Below, in pieces: positions 61,501 to 64,000 of a DNA stretch of 64,000 bases. This stretch comes from Chryseobacterium sp. JM1 (GTDB taxonomy: Bacteria; Bacteroidota; Bacteroidia; Flavobacteriales; Weeksellaceae). The notes under the pieces were generated by a model that had not been told where the DNA came from, ran no database searches, and worked only from the letters and a program-made list of their open reading frames with translations. Within the stretch, counting starts at the first letter, position 1. Every line of letters begins with the position of its first letter. The position numbers and the translations under genes are program-made. The stretch spans positions 1 to 64,000 of the forward strand of contig NZ_JPRN01000003.1 in the NCBI RefSeq assembly GCF_000737715.1. Reading direction: 5' to 3'.

Positions 61501-64000
61501 TAAACTGTCCTGTTCCAAGCCAGTTGTCTACTTCCAATATTACTTCTATAACGGCTACGCTTAACTGGTCTGCACCAGCAACAGTACCTGCCGGAGGATA
61601 TATGTACAAATATGGTACTTCATCATATGTTGGAAGTGCCAGTCATACTAATAATACAACTATTTCTACAACAGCCAATGCAATAAATTTATTGCCAAGT
61701 ACCACGTATTATTGGTGGGTAGCGTCTCATTGCGGATCCACTCAAAGTGATTGGGTACCGGGAGGAACGTTTACGACACTTCCTCCTACGGGCTGCTGGC
61801 AAAGTATTGCTTCAGGCAGTACGCATTCTGCCGGGATAAAGTCAGATGGAACACTTTGGGCCTGGGGAACTAATAGCGATGGACAGTTAGGTGATGGAAC
61901 AAATACCGACAGACACGCTCCAACGCAAATAGGAACAGCAACGAACTGGAAAAAAATTGTGATAGGTGCTCAGTATTCAATTGGATTGAGAACTAATGGA
62001 ACGCTATGGGCATGGGGTTACAACTCAGTAGGTCAGTTAGGAAACGGAACTACCGCTAATACCAATGTACCTACGCAGATAGGAACAGCTACCGACTGGG
62101 CAGATATTGGCAGCGGGGTGAACCATACTTTAGCCGTAAAAAATAATGGTACCCTTTGGGGCTGGGGAAATAATGGAAACGGACAATTAGGTGACGGGAC
62201 TATTTTAAATAAAACATTACCTACGCAAATAGGAACAGCAACGAACTGGAAAAGTATTGCAGGAGGAGATAACTTTTCTCTGGGAATAAGAACCAACAAT
62301 ACACTTTGGGCATGGGGCTTGAACAATTACGGACAGCTGGGTGATGGTACAACCACCGATAGAATTCTGCCTACACAAATAGCAACAACAACTAACTGGA
62401 CAACTGTTGTAGCAGGATATACCCATTCTGCAGCACTCAGCACAGGTGGAGCAATTTATACCTGGGGACGAAATGACAAAGGGCAGCTTGGTAATAGTAC
62501 CTATACAAACAGTTTGACACCGATAGGTATAGTTGGTGAAATCAAAAGTATTGCTGCAGGAGCATATCATACAGTAGCCGTAACTACATACGGAAAACTA
62601 TATGCCTGCGGAGCCAATAATTATGGTCAGTTGGGGAATAACACAACGACTAATAACCCGAACTGGCTTGCCATTGGAAACGACAGCGATTATAGTGTGG
62701 TTTCTGCAGGAGCATTCCATACTTTAGCTTTAAATACAGATCGATACTTAAAAGCAGTTGGAAATAACGAGGGAGGACGATTAGGTGATGGTACTACAAT
62801 TCAGAGAAACACATTCGTTTCTATTACTTGTATTCCATGTAATCCTCCAAGCCAGTTATCTACGTCCAATATCACTTCTACAACGGCTACGCTTAACTGG
62901 TCACCACTGGCAACAGCGCCTACCGGAGGATATATCTATGCTTATGGAACTTCTTCAACAATGGGAAGTCCTAACGGAAATACGATTGCTACAACAGCTG
63001 ATATTACCAATCTAATGCCTAATACGACCTATTATTGGTGGATGGCATCCAATTGCGGATCCAGCCAAAGCAGCTGGGTACAGGGAGGATCTTTCACTAC
63101 GCTCCCTCCGGCAGGTTGCTGGCAAAAAATCATGGCCGGTGAAACGCATTCATTAGGAATCAAATCAGATGGAACACTTTGGGCATGGGGAAGCAACCAG
63201 TATGGCCAGTTAGGTGATGGAACAACCGCTGATAGAAATGTTCCTATGCAGATAGGGACAGCAAACAACTGGAAGAAAATTGTTGCAGGTTCTCAGTATT
63301 CAGTGGCACTTAAAACAGATGGAACGCTTTGGTCTTGGGGGTATAACTCTGTGGGACAACTAGGAAACGGAACCACTGTGAATAAAACGACACCAACACA
63401 AATCGGAACAGCTGCCGACTGGGCAGATGCTGCGGCTGGAAAAAGACAAACACTAGCTGTAAAAACAGATGGAACACTTTGGGCCTGGGGAAATAACCAG
63501 TATGGTCAGTTAGGTGATGGAACCTCTGCAGATAAGAATGTACCTACACAAATAGGTACTGCAACCGACTGGAGAAGTATTGCAGCAGGGACTGATTTCT
63601 CTCTGGCAGTAAAAACCGGAGGTACACTTTGGGCATGGGGATATAATAACAATGGTCAGCTGGGCGACGGGACAACAACACAAAGAACCTTACCTAAGCA
63701 AATCGGAACCAATACTGACTGGGCTGATGTTTCTGCCGGATTTATGCATGCTGCGGCGAAAACAGCGAATGGAATACTGTATACATGGGGAGATAATAGC
63801 CAGGGACAGCTTGGTGACAATACCTATGTCAACAGATTAGTACCTACACTTGTCTCTGATGGAGTTCAAAGCGTTGATGCAGGAGGACATCATACCGTAG
63901 GAATAATGACAACCGGAAATATGTTTGCCTGTGGGTATAATTATTTTGGTCAGCTGGCTAATAGCACTACCAACAATAATTCAAACACGTTTTCTATTTC
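58581..64000 (+). CDS. Very large secreted RCC1-repeat protein, incomplete at the window end
   Basis: From the ATG at 58581 the frame stays open to the last base, more than 1800 residues. A Sec signal (MNKYIYSIIALLMIMLCPAQ) is followed by two copies of an approximately 85-residue module starting AEYFWDTDPG (58651 and 58897). Then come blocks of RCC1-type beta-propeller blades of about 52 residues each, recognisable by KTDGTLWTWG, GQLGDGT and PTQIGTATNW. Blocks start at GCW/GCF near 59115, 60447, 61791 and 63114 and are separated by fibronectin-III-like domains (PSQLYTSNITSTAATLNW ... TTYYWWVASKCGSSQSSW). Similar Bacteroidota proteins are surface-exposed and end in a type IX sorting domain; that end is outside the window, so surface anchoring is inferred. 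Confidence 0.9.
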   Translation, partial: MNKYIYSIIALLMIMLCPAQMYVSQAEYFWDTDPGTGNGTAVLAADGNFNSAFEQLTKTGIATPGNGLHKLNIRIKDNTGVWGPVFTNVINVQQTQTSPLLALSQAEYFWDTDPGAGNGTAVLAADGNFDRAYEQIVKTGITLPSIGLHTFNIRVKDTNGTWGPVFKNVIEVQSAGPAGCWKSVTAGGSHSVGVKTDGTLWTWGQNGYGQLGDGTNIQRNVSVQIGTANNWKKVVTGLSYTVAIKTDGTLWTWGENPVGQLGDGTTISRNTPTKIGTDSDWADIAAGISHTMAIKANGTLWGWGRNTGAHLGDGTYTNRNTPTQIGTATNWKSISLGEDFSLGLKTDGTLWGWGVNVYGMLSSGTASFIMVPTQIGTATNWASISAGYTHAAVVNTNGQLYTWGRNHKGQLGDNTITDRSTLTLVRSGIQSVSAGYYQTLAVTTTGTLIASGANEYGQLGDGTGIDKKNWITVGSATNYKQVSTSMSGYYTFALDNDGFLKASGSNYNGQLGDGTTSSKFTITSIACTSNCTPPSQLYTSNITSTAATLNWFPATPAPGGGYVYAYGTASTVGSSNGTVVSNIASLTNLSPSTTYYWWVASKCGSSQSSWVPGGSFTTLPFSGCFDEIQAGGFRSFSIKPDGTLWAWGAGGTLGEDVNVDYNMPKRIGSVSNWKNIISAGQHAAALRKDGTIWTWGFNNSGQLGYGNTTAIFIPKQVGTATDWKTIAAGFETTLALKTDGTLWAWGGNSKGSLGDGTVISKSAPVQIGTATDWATISATGQHIIALKTDGTLWTWGNNDSGQLGNGNTTNGLVPTQIGTDTNWKAAVAGLQYSIAIKTDGTLWTWGSNVYGQLGDGTTTNKNVPTQIGTDTNWKSIDGYTEHSLAIKTDGSLWAWGKNDYEQLGDGTTTNRTAPKRIGADSNWYSISAGSYHSLALKTDGSVYAWGYNSHGQLGNGTNGFQAGSSTPISIACPVNCPVPSQLSTSNITSITATLNWSAPATVPAGGYMYKYGTSSYVGSASHTNNTTISTTANAINLLPSTTYYWWVASHCGSTQSDWVPGGTFTTLPPTGCWQSIASGSTHSAGIKSDGTLWAWGTNSDGQLGDGTNTDRHAPTQIGTATNWKKIVIGAQYSIGLRTNGTLWAWGYNSVGQLGNGTTANTNVPTQIGTATDWADIGSGVNHTLAVKNNGTLWGWGNNGNGQLGDGTILNKTLPTQIGTATNWKSIAGGDNFSLGIRTNNTLWAWGLNNYGQLGDGTTTDRILPTQIATTTNWTTVVAGYTHSAALSTGGAIYTWGRNDKGQLGNSTYTNSLTPIGIVGEIKSIAAGAYHTVAVTTYGKLYACGANNYGQLGNNTTTNNPNWLAIGNDSDYSVVSAGAFHTLALNTDRYLKAVGNNEGGRLGDGTTIQRNTFVSITCIPCNPPSQLSTSNITSTTATLNWSPLATAPTGGYIYAYGTSSTMGSPNGNTIATTADITNLMPNTTYYWWMASNCGSSQSSWVQGGSFTTLPPAGCWQKIMAGETHSLGIKSDGTLWAWGSNQYGQLGDGTTADRNVPMQIGTANNWKKIVAGSQYSVALKTDGTLWSWGYNSVGQLGNGTTVNKTTPTQIGTAADWADAAAGKRQTLAVKTDGTLWAWGNNQYGQLGDGTSADKNVPTQIGTATDWRSIAAGTDFSLAVKTGGTLWAWGYNNNGQLGDGTTTQRTLPKQIGTNTDWADVSAGFMHAAAKTANGILYTWGDNSQGQLGDNTYVNRLVPTLVSDGVQSVDAGGHHTVGIMTTGNMFACGYNYFGQLANSTTNNNSNTFSI
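59115..64000 (+). repeat. Higher-order tandem repeat of about 1.33 kb inside the RCC1 gene
   Basis: Each unit holds a block of RCC1 blades plus one fibronectin-III-like domain. Unit starts at 59115, 60447, 61791 and 63114 give periods of 1332, 1344 and 1323 bases (444, 448 and 441 codons). The fourth unit is cut by the window end. The sub-repeat of about 156 bases is also visible within each unit. Confidence 0.85.

Noticed and set aside
59115..64000. Regular repeats considered as a CRISPR array or tandem satellite
   Set aside because: Repeats keep one reading frame, encode RCC1 blades, and have no unique spacers between identical short repeats.

Overview
The window reads as a low-G+C Bacteroidota chromosome, most likely a Flavobacteriia member close to Chryseobacterium (inference). 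Supporting signs are a consensus Bacteroidota promoter (TTG-N19-TAnnTTTG at 56850), starts without clear Shine-Dalgarno sequences, many short lipoprotein signal peptides, a GldA-like ATPase, LytTR-type signalling, a DUF4280 PAAR-like protein with an orphan VgrG, and structured dispersed intergenic repeats. No tRNA, rRNA or CRISPR array was seen.

Layout. (1) 1-638: one end of an IS3-family element. (2) 683-12766, minus strand: a nine-gene type VI secretion effector cassette. It runs vgrG, Het-C effector, lipoprotein, membrane protein, LysM-like protein, DUF4280 PAAR-like tip, a 950-aa possible second effector, another lipoprotein and a DUF3592 membrane protein. No Hcp, sheath or baseplate genes are present, so the apparatus must be elsewhere. 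(3) 12890-38893: ordinary accessory and housekeeping genes. These are a GldA-like ATPase with a ParB-like partner, a LytS/LytTR pair, an acyltransferase, an esterase, an extracellular-type adenosine deaminase followed by an AraC regulator, a TPR histidine kinase with a LuxR-type regulator, a run of lipoproteins and a YwqK/MORN-like protein, two GNAT acetyltransferases, and a very A+T-rich patch with a possible PIN-domain protein. Several intergenic gaps hold repeats, two copies of which show compensatory base changes in the same hairpin. (4) 39496-56236, minus strand: a visibly more G+C-rich operon of five genes. It encodes two related small beta-type proteins, a 1217-aa protein, a DNase I-fold (EEP) enzyme without an export signal, and a 3631-aa giant protein with a central run of LysM modules. 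I recognise no known system here; it is the best candidate for something undescribed. (5) 56850-64000, plus strand: a consensus promoter, a His-rich leader-peptide ORF with hairpins, a secreted beta-helix protein, and an enormous RCC1/fibronectin-type repeat protein that runs off the window end.

How the parts may work together. The T6SS cassette looks like a weapon with its immunity genes (family knowledge plus order). The 17-kb operon may encode a large multi-protein particle or toxin complex with a nuclease-fold cargo; that is inference from co-direction, close spacing, shared composition and protein features only. The last two genes look like surface or secreted repeat proteins, possibly sorted by the type IX system, but the C-terminus that would show this lies outside the window.
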